Shown here: positions 46,811 through 60,732 of the stretch, in pieces
Layout: the number at the start of each line of letters is the position of its first letter
How positions within the stretch are numbered: position 1 is the stretch's first letter
NCBI GenBank assembly: GCA_973895155.1
Contig: OZ316891.1
Location: forward strand, 2,232,001-2,296,000
Source of the DNA: Marsupella aquatica
Taxonomy: Eukaryota; Marchantiophyta
Reading direction: 5' to 3'
Length of the DNA stretch: 64,000 nucleotides
Program-made: the position numbers and the translations under genes
Notes under the pieces: generated by a model
Told to the model about the DNA's origin: nothing
What the model saw: the letters and a program-made list of their open reading frames with translations, nothing else
Database searches by the model: none

Positions 46811-48857
46811 TAACGAGAAAATCGCAGTACGTCTTGTGATGCTAGTTTGACTCTTAGCTCGCACCACGTTTAGTGCTAGGTTTGGTTTCACCTCGGTTGA
46901 GTTAATAATGTTTTGTAATGTGTTCACCATCACCAATGTTATGATTTCTAAGCACTGCACTTAAGAATGTTTGAACTTCTTGAAGCACCTTATCCTCTAA
47001 CTCTAGACGTAGGGGAACCAAAGTAGTAAAATAATCTACTAACTCTAGGCAGTAGGGGAACAAAAGTAGTAAAATAATGTCCGAGCTATACTAGCAGCTT
47101 CTCCAAAAATAGTAGGGTTCCAAACTGTTATCAACACTCGACAATAAACGAAGAGAGAGAAAGTATTGGGGTTAGCAATAACGGAATCTTGCAGGCTTGT
47201 TTCAGGAGTCTAATAATTTCATTGGTGATTTGTACCGTACACCGGCGCCTTGAGCACGTTCAAATATAAAGTTCAGTAAACTGTAAAGAAGAGAAACATG
47301 TTTGCTGACAATCATTTGGCACGATAAAGTCGAGTTTCATACTACCTTTTATACTTTCAACATCAATACAGGGAGGAAACGCCATAAAATTGCAAAAAAT
47401 GCAACTCCTTAGTGCACTTGAGATACTTGATGAACCCTAAAATGCAAAGTGTTTCTTGATGGACCCACGAGTGATCCAGACAATTGATGGATCTCAAATC
47501 AATGTACCCAAATGCTCATGGGGTGACATTTCAACTCAGGGGTCCATCAAGTATATGTCTCCCTCTTGACTGTAGTGCTTGCTTCTCACCTCCATGATAA
47601 GTGTTTATCACTGCCATGCTTTCTGGTAATTGCATTTCAAACTGTGATAATATGCTCTTTACAATGAACAACACTGAGTGATTTCATTGGTTTAGCATGG
47701 TAAGAAGTGACATCATACACCATTCATTATCATATTTTGTACATGACAGATGTTGATGTGCAATTATAGGGATGCTATTGCCATCCTGTACGAAAGTATG
47801 ACATTGTATCAGGATGTGACAAAATCAGTCAGGGGTTGATGCAAGCACTTAACTATTCCCTTGGCACTGGCCTCACTGGATTTCTTCACATTTGGGCCTC
47901 TTATCCAGAAGAAGCAATCTCCCATTGTTTATGTTCACAAATAGAACTCTACTACTTTCCACAATGGATATGTGGAAAATATTTTTTTCTACCATCTCAA
48001 GTCTGCTCCACCTTGCCACTTCTTTTCTTAAAAGAAGTCATGCTAAAGAGCACCAGGAAGAGCACTACCGTTCTCCTTAGTTCATAGTGCCATGGCCCTG
48101 TATTTGAATAGTGGGCCATGGGGCACTCTTTCTGAATAGTGTATCCTGGGCGTTATGTTCAAGTTTGACTATGTTTTTTCATTTTCTGCACTTGCAGGGC
48201 CTTGTGTTTGAAATGGGCATGGTGGGTGTGTTTGAATAGTGGCATTGTCATATGATCCCTGAATTAACGTGCACCAAATGTGCTCAATGTAAAACAGTTT
48301 ACCAGGGTCAAACCTCAAACACGGCATCCAACTCAAACACAATTATGTCAATATTCAATTACAATCATGGTTGGGCATTGTGTAAAGAAGACGGTGTGTT
48401 CAAGTTCAAATGTGCTTTTTGTCACATGAAGGACCCAAAATTTTCCATTTTCAAACGCGGCATCATGGCATTGTGTTTGAGAGATGGCAAGATGATAGTG
48501 GCATGGGAGGGCATCTCCAGTGGCGGCCTGCTTTTGCTTGTAACCTCCAAGAAACAAATGAATATAGTGGGTGAGATTTCCAGATTTTGTCTCACACTGG
48601 TACTCTAAATGAGCAAATTGATGGAGGTCAACCACACAGATGGTCTTTGCCAACTGCCAAACTTGCCAAGAGTGGTGGTCCGCTGTCTAGTCTTCCTTCA
48701 CCAAAAGTGATCGACAGGGAAAAAATAGTCCATAAGCCATTCTCAATGGCTACTTGGACCATTTCATGGAAAATACTACACACATCACACATATGGTAGA
48801 CATTTAGTCTGAGATCTAAAGCCCAGTCTCAAGTTAACCATAGTCAAGTATTGGTCT
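46811..48857. other. Unassigned sequence with small repeats
   Basis: A 40-bp near-duplicate (AGTAGGGGAACAAAAGTAGT type) occurs at about 47000-47075. The words GTGTTTGAA/TTCAAACAC recur at 48150-48500. The 118-codon ORF at 48252-48608 shows no domain and is not called. Confidence 0.4.
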
Positions 48858-49105
48858 GAGCGGGGGGTACCATATCACACACAAAGTTTTGTGGGAATAA
48901 ACACCCTAAAATTTAATAAATAAAAAATATTTTTAAGGGATTATTTACCCCTATATTTTGGAATATTCTTGGAATATTATCATCTTTAAGTTTTAAAAAT
49001 GGTATGATAACTATAATTCTCAAAACTGGATAAAAACACCCCTAATATTCTTCCACAAAAATATAAAATGTTTTAACTAAACCCAAAAGAAACCTTATAC
49101 TAGTT
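48858..49105. mobile_element. MITE family C, degraded copy
   Basis: It begins GCGGGGGGTACCATATCACA and matches the element at 40240 through AGTTTTGTGGGAATAAACACC and TTGGAATATTCTTGGAATAT. The right end has decayed. Confidence 0.55.
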
Positions 49106-49272
49106 TAGTGAAGCTACCTTGGTTGTTCAGGTGGACACAGCCTCTAGAGTGATGAGCCACATATTTCTTGAATGAGTCGATGACTTGAGTGTTGGTTAGC
49201 TGTTGCACATGCATGATTATAGTCCCGATTACAGTGCATGTGTGTTATCTTTGAGTAGCGGTCGTTTGCTTA

Positions 49273-49352
49273 ACAACATAGGAACATTGCACCATCATGA
49301 CTGAGGTTATCTACAACATAGGAACATTGCACCATCATGACTGAGGTTATCT
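49273..49352. repeat. Perfect 40-bp tandem duplication
   Basis: ACAACATAGGAACATTGCAC and the following 20 bases are repeated without change at 49273 and 49313, so the duplication is recent. Confidence 0.9.
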
Positions 49353-50171
49353 GGGGGTTTTGACTCTGGGATAGGGGTGGTGGTATTTTCCAGGCAGCCA
49401 AAAGAATCTGGCGGCAAATCTATATGATTGGCAGATGAAAATCTCTTGACATTTATTTTTTGCCTTGAAAGATCATTTGGAATTCCATAATCTCTTGACA
49501 TTTGGAGATGCTCTAAATAAGGCCCACACTACCATAAAAAAAGAACATTGTTGAGCATTAAATCATTATGTAAACAAGCTGTGTTTGAGTGCGTAATTTC
49601 TATGAAACTATAGTGGGCTGGCTGCAGATGAATAGAGTTCATTTGGGAAACAGTCAGATCTTCTTACTACTATAATACCCTATCCCGCCAAAAGTGGTGT
49701 ATCTCCGGTTTACAAAATCACTTTTGGAGGAAAGATTCCATAACCATTGGATTTATGAGCTCTTTTATTCTTATCCTAGCCTTTCATTTGTCAAAAAATA
49801 ATCTGCCTAACCCAAAGCAAACAAGACAAAGTATTTTGGTATGCACAAAGATTCCCAAGAAGGGCATGATGGCATAAGCTTTATGTGACTGCCATGTGCT
49901 GCCATTGGAATGGGGGCACTTGGGACACCATTATGAGGGGATAGGGACTAGGAGACATAAAGGTCAAAGTAAGGAGTGAAATTAACGATACGCCCATGAG
50001 TGAAGGGGATGAATAGTACCATACCTTCCCATACATTTCCTTCTAGAAATCACAAGTTTCGCATTAAACGGTGTCGAGTTGCGCCTCCTCCGTTAGCCGG
50101 TAGCTGTCGGTAGCCGGTAATTGCCTGTAGACTAAAAACAAATACGTAAAGAACGCTTCTGTGCATTGGCA
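49353..50171. other. Unassigned sequence
   Basis: No gene recognised. A GCCGGTAGCTGTCGGTAGCCGG direct repeat (unit about 12 bp) lies near 50095. Confidence 0.35.
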
Positions 50172-50330
50172 GTCCATGGGCTACCGGTTAACTCAGAAGA
50201 GTGGGAACTCTCAGGTGTTAGGTTCAAATCTCACTATGAGCTTTTTAACATTCACCCGCCCCAAAAGTGGGGTTCAGACGCCTCTTATTACAGTCATAAG
50301 TTGAGTTTGATTCCCCTGGGCCCTTAGCTT
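50172..50330 (+). mobile_element. tRNA-derived SINE-like copy 1
   Basis: The head resembles a tRNA with RNA polymerase III boxes: TTAACTCAGAAGAGTGG (A-box-like, about 50188) and AGGTTCAAATC (B-box-like, 50220-50230) at normal spacing. A body with the self-complementary CCCCAAAAGTGGGG (50259-50272) followed by TTCAGACGC is shared with the copy at 60733. No clear A-tail or target duplication was found. Confidence 0.55.
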
Positions 50331-53100
50331 AACTAATTTAGGGACCCTCGTGCGAACAGCTCAAGGGGTTTTTTAATCCCATTTTCAACTAATTGTTATA
50401 ATTGTTATAACCTAAGAAGCCCCTATTTAATGATGTTTTTGATTATAACCAATGTAGGGGTTATTAAAAAAATATCCCAAGTCGCATTTCGCAAGGGTAT
50501 GTAATATGGGCTTGCCACAAGTCAACATCGGATTGGTACAGGATGTCTAGACATTGTAGAGTGGACATGGTTTAATATGTGCCCAAATACATGCCTATAA
50601 TAAGCACACTTTTGGAGAATTTAATAGACGGCCAAGATTTCTTTTATGGGTATTGAGCGCTCTAGATCGAGGGAGTGTTTGAAGTGATGCTAGGGAGTGT
50701 TTGAACATGATGTTGGGGATGCTAGCGCCTTCTTGGAATGCTGGTGCCACTTTGAAGGGACAAAGAAGAGCATTCTTGGAAGGAAGACCGCGCTGCTTTG
50801 GAAGGTAGGGGATGGTCCTCGTATTTACTTCTCTAAGCTGTGTCTGTCAATAGTTTCCTTTCCCAGGCTCTGTCGTCAATAGTGGATTCACAATCTTAGA
50901 CTTCCCTTTGGTAGATTGTTCCGTTGAACATCTTTTCTTGCAGCTGTCTTGGATCTTTCTTTATTTAGCATCGTTCTTGATCAACTGCTCTTGTGCCTCA
51001 TGAATTGCGCTGGCTGCTCTCAAAATGCGATTAGAGAATTTTCAGTATTCTAAATTTTGGTGATTGATTTTCATGCCTGGATTGTAGTTTGGAGGGGTCT
51101 ATGTTCTATCTCAATTTTATGTACGCGTCCGAACTTCTGCCAGGATGAAACACATTATTTAGAAGAAGAGCTTGACTCAATTGTGGCGGCTATGTCACCA
51201 ATCAATGGAGTTTGTGGTTGTGTGCACTGTTCAAGCAGATTGTCGTCTCAGGTGTTCGCTCAAATATATTTCATAAAACCTGCAAGGTCCGGGACTCGCA
51301 ATCAATGCAGTGAATGGTAGATAGTCACTGGGAAAGAGCGACGCTCCGGCTTGAGGTTCTGAGTCTGACAGGGTGCCATTATGATTTCATTAGGCTCGGC
51401 TCCATGTGTTTGCAAATATATAATGCAAACGACATGATTTGGGTCGCTGACATGTTGGCTTATTGTTTATCTAGGAGGGAAGTGTATGGCCATCAACTTC
51501 GGAGCTACCCGATGGGAATGACCTTCAAGATGAGCACGGATCTGGCATGACAACTTCTCGGATGTGTTAATACTGATCGTAAAGCCCCGGGTAAAGCCCC
51601 TGCAGATTTTCCACGGTCAAACAGGTATTGATTGTGAGGTGCAAGGCGAGTTGGAGGAGATATCGACACCTTTTGTGAACAAGCGTTTCCACATTGCTGA
51701 GGTAATGCCACCTGTGAACCGTTCTCAGCTTCTCCTGCAATTCTTCAGCTTTCTTGGAAGCATTCTCTATTGAGAGTCGTTCGTCTTGTACTGCATTCCC
51801 TTGCAAAAACTCGATCTTCTTTCTGCCCAGCCTTAGCCGTTTCTGAGGTTTCGTCAACTCCTCGCCTTTCTCTGCCTATTTTGATCGTAGAAGATCTTGT
51901 TCCAGTTTGCTTTTGACTACCGTACGTAGCCCCTGCAAAGTGCACATTGTTTTTTGAGTTTCGTTGCTACTGTCAAGAACCTGTTGATGCTCAAATACAA
52001 TGGCGGACATGGGCAAAAGGAATTGACTTTAGTTGTTTACAGATTTTCTAATAACAGCAACTTGGCAGACTTGGGCTGCCGGCACAAATGGAAGCAAAGA
52101 ATTGAGACTAGAGAGATTCCAGTGCCATGCCCAACTCAGAAGCTGAGTTCTTTCGAATAAAAATGACCAGGTTTCTTTGAGCCACAATACCGGACGTGGT
52201 ATTGCAAGCTAGTGTGGAGCAGCAATACCGGACGTGCTTCTGTCTGCGTACCTTCTACCCCCCAATTGCTTTCAATCGATCCCTTCAAGTCCAGGCTCCA
52301 AGGCGTTGTAACATTACGACTGATGTTTGCCAAAAATGCTCCCATTTACTGACGGCCCTACCCTCCGGGCAAGCATTCCCTGATGACCCTACTTGCGGTA
52401 CGTACGTCTCCTGGCTAGACCTCTCTTTATTTGACGTTTTTACTTGCCAAAGCATATGTCGTCCTACATTTGTTATAATAATGTCTACTTGTTCTTTGGT
52501 GTTCTTCGCAACAGATTTCCACCTTTAGTCGTAGAATTTGTTAAGAACACTTTGAACGTTTACCTTTGCGCTTGAATGGAGAGGAAGTTTTCTAGAAAGG
52601 ATCGCCTCCGCGCAACAATAATTGAATGCTCTCAAGTCATCCCAGTCCGAGCACACTTCACCTCAACCAACGATAGCAAACGAATTTGCAGGCGGGTACT
52701 TACACTAGTCTAGTTAAGTCCGGTGTCAACCATGGCAGTCATCAAAATCAGCAGTCTAGGAAGACAAGATTGCGAGTTTCGACTGTACACGATTTCTTTG
52801 CAGAACTGCCGTATGGAGCTAAGCCTGGAAGGGATTGAGAAGATAGGAATAGATCAAAGAGCAGGGTCCATGAAATAATTTTCTCACTATGGAAGTTCAA
52901 CTTTCACGTTCGCTTGTGTGGGGTCCGATCAATCCACGGCTCCAATCCGCCACTTCCGCCCATCAATCCTGGAAGAAATTGATGGCCCATTCTTGGTAAC
53001 TTCCAGTCTGATTGTTCTTCTCGAGCTCCTTTCAGCCGGCTGAAGTCGTCTCACGGCTTTGAGCGCTCTCACCCGATCCGAGAATTGAGAAATCTAACCT
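50331..53100. other. Unassigned sequence
   Basis: Short ORFs (for example 51057-51320, 51314-51550, 52196-52528) lack recognisable domains and splice coherence. No long repeats. Confidence 0.35.
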
Positions 53101-53179
53101 GTCGATGGCGCATCGTACCAACTTGGCATTCTCCATTTCTCAAAAGAGGGCGAGGACCGGGGCGAGGATGGAAGTACAG

Positions 53180-53960
53180 CAGGAAGCACCAGTAGTAGTA
53201 GTAGTAGTTAGTAGTACTTCGGCAGGCTGCTCATCAATGAATTCGTTCGAGACTTCAAGCTTTCCGAGCAGCACCAATCCACAAACGTCCAAGACGTTCT
53301 CATCCGGCTCGCCACTACAAAGTTCGGCAGGCTCTCAAGTCAGGCTCTCATTGTCATCTACAGAGTTCGGCAGGCTCTCAAGTCAGCAGTAGTAGTAGTA
53401 GTAGTACTCCTACTACGCACATAACGTGTTCCATAAAACCAGCTTTCAATACTCCTTCAACAAATTGCTGATTGTTGTCGCGTAACACGTAAGTCCTGAG
53501 ATTCAACTATAGTCTAACAAACCGCGGATTGTTATCATATAATCCAACTTTGCTGGATATCACAGATATATCTCACAGATATGAAAGACTTCATTCAAGA
53601 ATGTTTCAATGACACACCGGTTACCTTCTGGTAGAGCAGAATCAGATACACTGCAGGTGTTCTGGTAGAGCAGAATCAGATACACTGCAGGTGCGGGAAG
53701 CTTTCAAAAGACCATGGCTGCCTCCAGGGGTTCGCAAGAGAACGAAGCCCCATATAATCATCAGGGAGACGATCACAGGGGAATTTACCTTCTGGTGTAC
53801 CTTATACACAACAAACCACGAGGGTTTGGAACAAGCTGGACTTCTTGAACCACCAGATCTCAGGCAGCAGCAGTAGTAGTAGTGGCTAGTAGTACTTCGG
53901 CAGGCTGCTCATCAATGAATTTGTTTGAGACTTCAAGCTTTCCAAGCGAGCTCACTCGAT
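53180..53960. repeat. AGT microsatellites and local duplications
   Basis: (AGT)n runs sit at about 53191-53215, 53388-53410 and 53870-53885. An approximately 85-bp block (ACTTCGGCAGGCTGCTCATC onward) occurs at about 53215 and 53891. A perfect 34-bp tandem repeat (TTCTGGTAGAGCAGAATCAG onward) lies at 53626-53693. GTTCGGCAGGCTCTCAAGTC is repeated at about 53322 and 53364. Confidence 0.8.
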
Positions 53961-55633
53961 GGGCAGCTGGGATCAGCTTAGCAGCTATTGCGAGCGAGTG
54001 ATCAGTGATGAATTGTGCTTCCATGAATCATCATCAACTTACTTGGGCAACTGCATCAGTGATGAATAAGTGAGTGAGTGAGTGAGTATTTGCGAGGCTG
54101 TTAAATTAACGGTTCTATGGACTCTCTACCTATCGTTATCTCCATAGATATGCCGTATCCATGCACTATGGAGGACAATACACGGTTACGGTCCATTTTG
54201 GTTGTAAAAATACTAGACTAACTAGGCTGGCAGACTGTAGACTACTGTACCGACAGTGTCTCCCTATTGTCTCCCTTATTGCCCCCGGTTTATTTATGGG
54301 CATTGTTCTAGAGCTATTGCATGTTAGTTGGATTGCTGTAGTAGATATTTTACAATATCTTTGTCATTGCCTCGCAGGATTTTGTAACCTAGAAGGAGAG
54401 CTGCTATCTAGAGGACGGGTGCTTGCTCTGAGATTCTCGCTTGTGGCAAGTTCCCATTGCATCAGTTGATTAAGTAATTGAATTCTTGCTCAAGTTTTTT
54501 CTAGAAGGGGTTGCCTTAGTTTACGTGTGTACTAAAATGTAACTTGCATCTAATGCTTCTAGAATCTCTCTACATGACTTTTTAATATCTTTTCTTTGAT
54601 GTTGTTCATGTGGTCAGCAGTTGCTATGCAGTAAAATTTGGTTGGGTGTTCAACAGAGTACTTGGAGCAGGGCCAGAGAGGTTAGTGGTCACCTATTAAT
54701 CTCCATTTTTTTGCTACCTCATTTTTCTTCCTTGCATTTTGAACTTGAGTATGGGCTTTAACGACAGGGTATGTTGGCATTTGGCAAATTATGGTAAGAG
54801 TAGATAGATATGTTCTTTATGTTTTCCTTTCAGTTTTGTCTTTCTGCTATTGCAAGTGTGGGTTTGCAGGTTTCTTGAATTCAAGTGAGACCCCAGGGAA
54901 GTAATGTCCCTGGTGGAGACTACTGGATTTTATCACCAGTTGTCTAGCGCTCCTTGAAGGAGAGGCAGGTTGCCTGGGAGAGGGGGGGCCTTGGATTTGA
55001 TCACCAATGGCAATGAGAGTTAGAGCCAGTCATATAGTTTGGGTGGTCCAAGGTGTATGCTCTAAGTCAGAACTTTTTGAGTGAGTCAATGAATTAATTT
55101 ACAGGGCACACCATGTTGGAGGAGGTGGAGGGCCTGGCCCCGACTGCACATGTCTAGCAGAATTGGACATTTGCAAATCCCATACCTTTTTGTGCTTACA
55201 TTGAAGCAGGAGTCCTTGTTAGCAAAGGGTACGTCCCTTCCCACCCGACTATAGTCGGAGAAAGCTGCATGGATCTTACCAGCCAATCACTAGGAGAAAT
55301 GGCCGGGATGGGGCAAGGCTCTCTTGGGATTGGTCCTGTGAATATGGTCTTCAAATCATTGGGTTCTCTTTAGGTCTGTGTTTATAGAAAACATTCTTTT
55401 TCAATGGAAAGCCTATCCCATGAAACAATTTCAGGATGATGTTGATTGTTTTTTTTGTGAAATTTTTGCAGACTTGACTAAATGCCCTCAGCAACTGTTT
55501 TTCAATTGGACAATGTGTCTGTGGATCCTAAACCTGTAGGACCATTAGTTACAAGATTGATGACACATTTGCCGATGCCAGATTGAAGCTAGAGACTTTG
55601 TGTCTCTTTAAATTTGAGTTTCAATTTTACGAT
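53961..55633. other. Upstream of the transposase-like gene, unassigned
   Basis: No gene recognised. A TGAGTGAGTGAG run lies at about 54070. The ORF at 54161-54469 has no domain. No inverted terminal repeat matching sequence beyond 59923 was found by eye. Confidence 0.35.
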
Positions 55634-58600
55634 ATGAATCTCAATAGTCGAATGGAGGTGGAATGGGAAAAAGCCCATATCATAGATGAATGTGGGAAAA
55701 AAATCATTGTTATTCCCAAATATGAATTTGAGGATGGAGGTGAAGATCAACCTCTCTTAGACAGCAAAGCTTCCAATGGTCTCTCACCCACTTTCAGCAT
55801 GTCGGTGGACATTGAAACCCTAGAGGTAGAGACTGATCCTCAAGCAAGTTTCAAGTCTTTATGTATAACAAAAGATCTTGCCAAGGTCTGGCAATCACAA
55901 GTGGAGAAATTGGGGGATCACATGAAACTCATTCAATGTGAGGATCATCAATGGAAGGTGAACACATGGGACATTGAGAATGTGGCATGTGGGAAGATAG
56001 AATGTTGTGAATGTGATGTTCGTGTGGAAGGTGCCTCAAAGTCAGGTAGCATGGACAGAGCCAGCATTACTAATGCTTTCACCAACTTCAAGAACAAGCA
56101 TTTGATCACACCCAAGCATACCAGGAATGTTGCCAAAAACAGAGGTCAAAGATTGGACTCTGTAGAGATAAGTCGTCGAGCTGCAGCATCTGTCTTGAGT
56201 GATAAAGCCACTCTTGAACAACATGTTCAAATAGTGGAATCTGTGAATGATTCACAGTCTGTTGGACAGAAAACTTTCAAAATTGTTGGTGATATCAATA
56301 GAGAGCCAGTGGAGTTGCACAAGTTCAAACTATTCTGCATTTTCTGCTGCGAACATATGGTGATGATACCCAAACAACGGAATCTGGAGGCCAATCTCCA
56401 GGCTCACTGTGTGGGAGTCAATCATTTAAATGCAGTGTCTAAAAGCCAAAGAGTGAGTAGCAATATTCCTATTCTCTCAGGCTGTACAGGACGACCACGT
56501 CAGGCTGATAAAAGGGATAAACGTCAAAAAACCATTCAGGGGTTTCTAACTGTCAAGGAGAGTCAACGGGGCTCTAGTAGTGCCTCTGGCCTATCATCGT
56601 CCGATAAAGGCAAAGGTAATAATGATGACCTCTCCTTGTTGTGTTGGGGACTATGGCAAAGTGAGTGGGTATATGGCAACCAGTCCAGGCATATCAAGAA
56701 TATCCTTAAAGATCAACATAAAGAAGACTGTCTATGGTATTCAGAGCCCCTAGTGAAGGCTAAAGTGTGGTGTGAGGAGATCGATGAAATTTGTGTCATT
56801 GAAGGTCTCTTCAGACATAAATCGTGTACCAGAATATCAAGGCTTGGTGGTGGGTTTATACAGTTGACTTGTGACCATTGTTTCACCATACCTAGTCTAA
56901 CAGACTTTAGATTACGGGTGTTCAGAGAGGTAACTGCAGTTGAGAAAAGAGGTCAAAGAGGGACAGGTCAAGGTAGGCGGATAGATTACCTTCAACTGAG
57001 GAGGTCCAAGAGCAAGCAAAGAAATATCGTAGAATTATCAGGAAGGAGAGAAAACTAGCAAGGTGGTTTCAACACCGTTTGCTGATGCTCACAGCTAAAG
57101 AACCATCTTTGAAAGAGATATGTAAGGAGGCAATTAACAGGAAGGACATAATGAAATTCTGTAATTCCATTGTTCAAGCACACAAGAAAGGGGCTTTTGG
57201 AGGTAGGCAAGCATTATGGGATATGCTTCAAGATGTTGCTTCTAACTTGAATCGAAGCAAGGCAGGCCACTGATGGAGGAAAGGAACAAAGCTCCTATGC
57301 CAAGCACTGTTTCTACATGGTGGCAGACGGGTAGTAGACTGTCTCCAGACAAATTGTTTGGGTCCTAGTTTGAACACTCTACAAAGAGACAAGTGTGGCA
57401 TGTTTGTCTTCCGTGCTGGCATGCATGCCTCACAATTCAAGTTCATTGCTCAGGTTTACTCAAAACTGAAGAGTCGACTTGGAATATGTGGGCCTATTCC
57501 TTGCTATCTGGCAGAGGATGAAACCTGTGTGAAAAAGACAGTGAGGTGGCAGCCTAAGGATGATACACTTATTGGGTTTTGTGGGAAAAAAGACAATCAT
57601 ACTTGTAGTGTTGGCCTGGCAATAAAAGTGGGTGAGGGTGAAACTGGTTTCAATAACATTACAGAGGCCTTTGACACTAATGTTGTAGGGCACCAAGCTA
57701 GGTGCATTATGGTAAATCCTTTGTGTGACAAGTTTCCTCGTCTGTGTGCCATGGGCACTGGTACATGTGATCAATTTACTGCTGATTATGTCAGGGAACA
57801 ATGGATTGAATTGCAGTCAATGTGGGCCACCCATTGCTTGGAGGCTGTTGGACCTCTGTTGGGCCATGCTAGTGATGGGGACTCAAGAAGAAGGAAATTA
57901 ATGATAGAAGACTACACTGGGAGAGGAGTTCCAGGCCCTAGACAAAATCTTAGGTGGGAAGGATGGTTACTAACCCACTCCATGATCACTGTTGGAGCAA
58001 TCTCTCATGCTTATGGGCTCCATGATCAAGATTTTATTCACAATGGAAAGAAATTTATAAATCCATTGGATTCAATCAAGAGAGTGATGAAGTTAGGGGC
58101 AGAAGTGGCTGCTTTTAGTCACATAAACCATGTGTATGAATTGTATGATGTCAAAGATCATGCAATGAATCATGAGGATGTTCTAAGGTCAGATAGGCAA
58201 AACTAGTGCCCAACGACTTTGTAGTCGAAAACTCATCAATACACTCTTCATGTTACGAAATCGACCAGATGTCAGACAAGAGACGACTCTTGGCTCAGAA
58301 CTTTATTTGGGAATATGTGCTGATTATGTTGACATTTTCCTGAATACAAGCTTGAGCTTGAGGCAGAGGATTATTTTGTGTGGCAAAATGGGGTTCTTTT
58401 TCAGACTCTAGCGAATGTGGTGTTTTCATGGGAATCACTCTGTAGGTGGTAATACACAGCCAATAAGTTTCAAGCAAAATTGCATCCCTATGCAAACATT
58501 TCTTGACATTCAAATGTCTGTGCATTTTGTGCCACTTTTGATTATTCAATTCAGAGACCACTTTCCTGAGTTGCCTGTGCCTCTACATCTGACTGGATCA

Positions 58601-59923
58601 GATAGTTGTGAACAATTTTTTTCAAAAGTGGGAGGCATGAATGGTCATGAACAAAGTTATGACCTGACTGAGTTGGTTGATTGTGCAACCTCTTTGAACC
58701 GGTTGGCAGCAATGGACCTGAGTGAAGGAATAGTGGGAGCTGGTCACAGTCACAAAAAACACAGAAATATTTAGATGAAACTCCACCCAGTACCACATGG
58801 GTCTCCAAGAAAATTTAGTCAAACAGACTATACAGGGATTGAAACTAATACAGATATCGTGAGGGTTTTGCAAGAAGGTTTTTTATTAGCCAAAGATGTT
58901 GCTACTCAGGCCCAGATGAACCCTTCCACATCTGCTAGAAACACTATATGGTGGGATTCACCATGGGAAATTGAGGCAAAAGGTGCACACCATGGAGGAT
59001 GGTGTGATATAAATGTGGAATCCTTGGAGGTGGATGAGGATGCAACATTGGTGGATAGACCTAACCCCAGACAAATAGCAAATATACAACTTATTCCAGA
59101 AGGTCCATTTATAGTAGCTGGATCCTCCACTATAGCAGCTGAAGAGGCAAATTCAGCCCTCCATGATGGGATGCTTGAAGATGGGGTGCCTGATGTACAC
59201 ATAGCTCGAGATAGTTGTTATGCTGTAATGTCTGATATACACATAGATTTGGTGTATGGTGAGTCTGGTGTCACAATTGTTCCCACTGTGAGTTTTGAGG
59301 GTCGAATAATGTATAAGAGTACTTTAGTTAGTCAAATGGTAGGGAACCCTCATCTTAGCAAGGACCGTTTGACACGGGTGAAGCAAAGTCTTTACTTCAA
59401 CAATTTGGTAGATAAACCAAAAGTACGAGTGGGTGCTCCAACTATGATGATGAGTGTCGGCAGTGACTGTGGAGTATTTTTTGTGGATGAGACAGCACAG
59501 GGAAGAGTGACGAGAAGCACTGAGACCACACAAAATGGGAGACAGAAGCGAAGGAGGCCTAGTGGTTTTCCAGTTCCAGTTGTGTCAATAACCAACAGTC
59601 CGAAATATGTTTGGTGGATAGGAAGAGCTCAAACTATTCAACGGAAATATGGAAACACAAGTGGAAGATCACGAGAACCAGTGGACTTGCTTGATAGGCC
59701 TGGTCCAGAAGTTGCATGCAAAGTGTTCTTTAATTGGTTTACTCCAATTGGTAACAATAAGGAGAAATTTAGGTACTCTGTGTGTGATCCTCAATGGATT
59801 GATTTAGACTGTGTGATATCAACAGTCACTCTTGAAGTCAATCCTTTGCATCCAAAAGTATTCAAATTGCATCCAGATGATGGAATTGCATTGGAAAACT
59901 TTGTAAAGAGCAAAATTGATTGA
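55634..59923 (+). pseudogene. Broken transposase-like gene, unnamed DDE-type family
   Basis: One long gene (about 1,430 codons) is broken at five places: a shift near 56980, TGA at 57271-57273, a shift near 58204, TAG near 58410 and TAG at 58772-58774. Parts in order: an N-terminal region; a C2H2/BED-like finger (CIFCCEHM...HCVGVNH, about 56338-56430); a Ser-rich linker; a second Cys-rich patch (HKSC...LTCDHC); a conserved core with CYLAEDETCVKK (about 57510), WQPKDDTLIGFCG and HASDGDSRRRKLM (about 57868); then PLHLTGSDSCEQFFSKVGGM (about 58580) and a C-terminal region with DCGVFFVDE. The D...D...E order resembles RNase-H-fold cut-and-paste transposases; the GF motif after the first acid and the late GSD..E..FS recall P-element/THAP9 or hAT proteins. 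The family assignment is inference; being element-derived is likely. Confidence 0.6.
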
Positions 59924-60732
59924 ATGTGATATTTGGTAAGTAAATTTTCAAATGGATTTGTTATTTTATTGTAGAAAATTGTGTCTAGGTTTAGAATCTG
60001 GTTTTGAATATTATCTAATGTTCAGTTTCTAAGCAAACGTGAGTCATTCCATGAAATGTTAATGAATATGTGGTTTATTGTTGTTCAGGCCCAAAACTGT
60101 TTTGACCAGTTGCAGCATTATGGTATTTTCTAGAAGATTATATTTTCTAGAGGATCAAGTAAGAAATGTATGGCCACACTTGGCCCCCTAAGGAAGAGGA
60201 GGTCAAGTCGACAAAGGTGTTTAAGCATGTTACTTCCGATGAAGTATATCAAACATGATATCTGAGAGAGTGCTTTAAACCATAGTTATTTACATGCTTT
60301 AGTGAAAATTATCATTTTAGTGAAAAGTGATTAAATATAAATTTTGGGTAGGTTTAGATTTACAGGAACTATAGGACTAAGTATGTCAAATGTTGTATTC
60401 TTACAATTTTCATAGATGATAGTGTTCCAACTATAAGCTTTACTTGCATGATCTTTGACTCTTATGTGCCTCCTTATTTTCCTGAGGAAATGCATGTGTA
60501 CGAGGAAATGTGTACATAAAGTATATGTTATTCTCAGAATGATATATGTATATTTTAGTTTTTCCAATTCATAAGCTCTTTGACATATTTTTTTTATAAT
60601 ACGTGAAGGGCATATTTAATGATATTTTGGTGATGATTATAATAGCCCAAAGGGCTTTATTAATGGTCCAAAAATAATTTATTAATATTAACAAGAGTTT
60701 TTTAAAAGGACAAAAAATAGTACTGAAGGGTT
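59924..60732. other. A/T-rich 3' flank of the transposase-like gene
   Basis: No gene. Poly-T/A stretches near 60585 and 60680. The small ORF at 60331-60567 has no domain. Confidence 0.35.

Noticed and set aside
48252-48653. Overlapping 118- and 101-codon ORFs with CxxC pairs
   Set aside because: The Cys pairs come from recurring TTTGAA/TGTGC words, and both strands are open without domain similarity.
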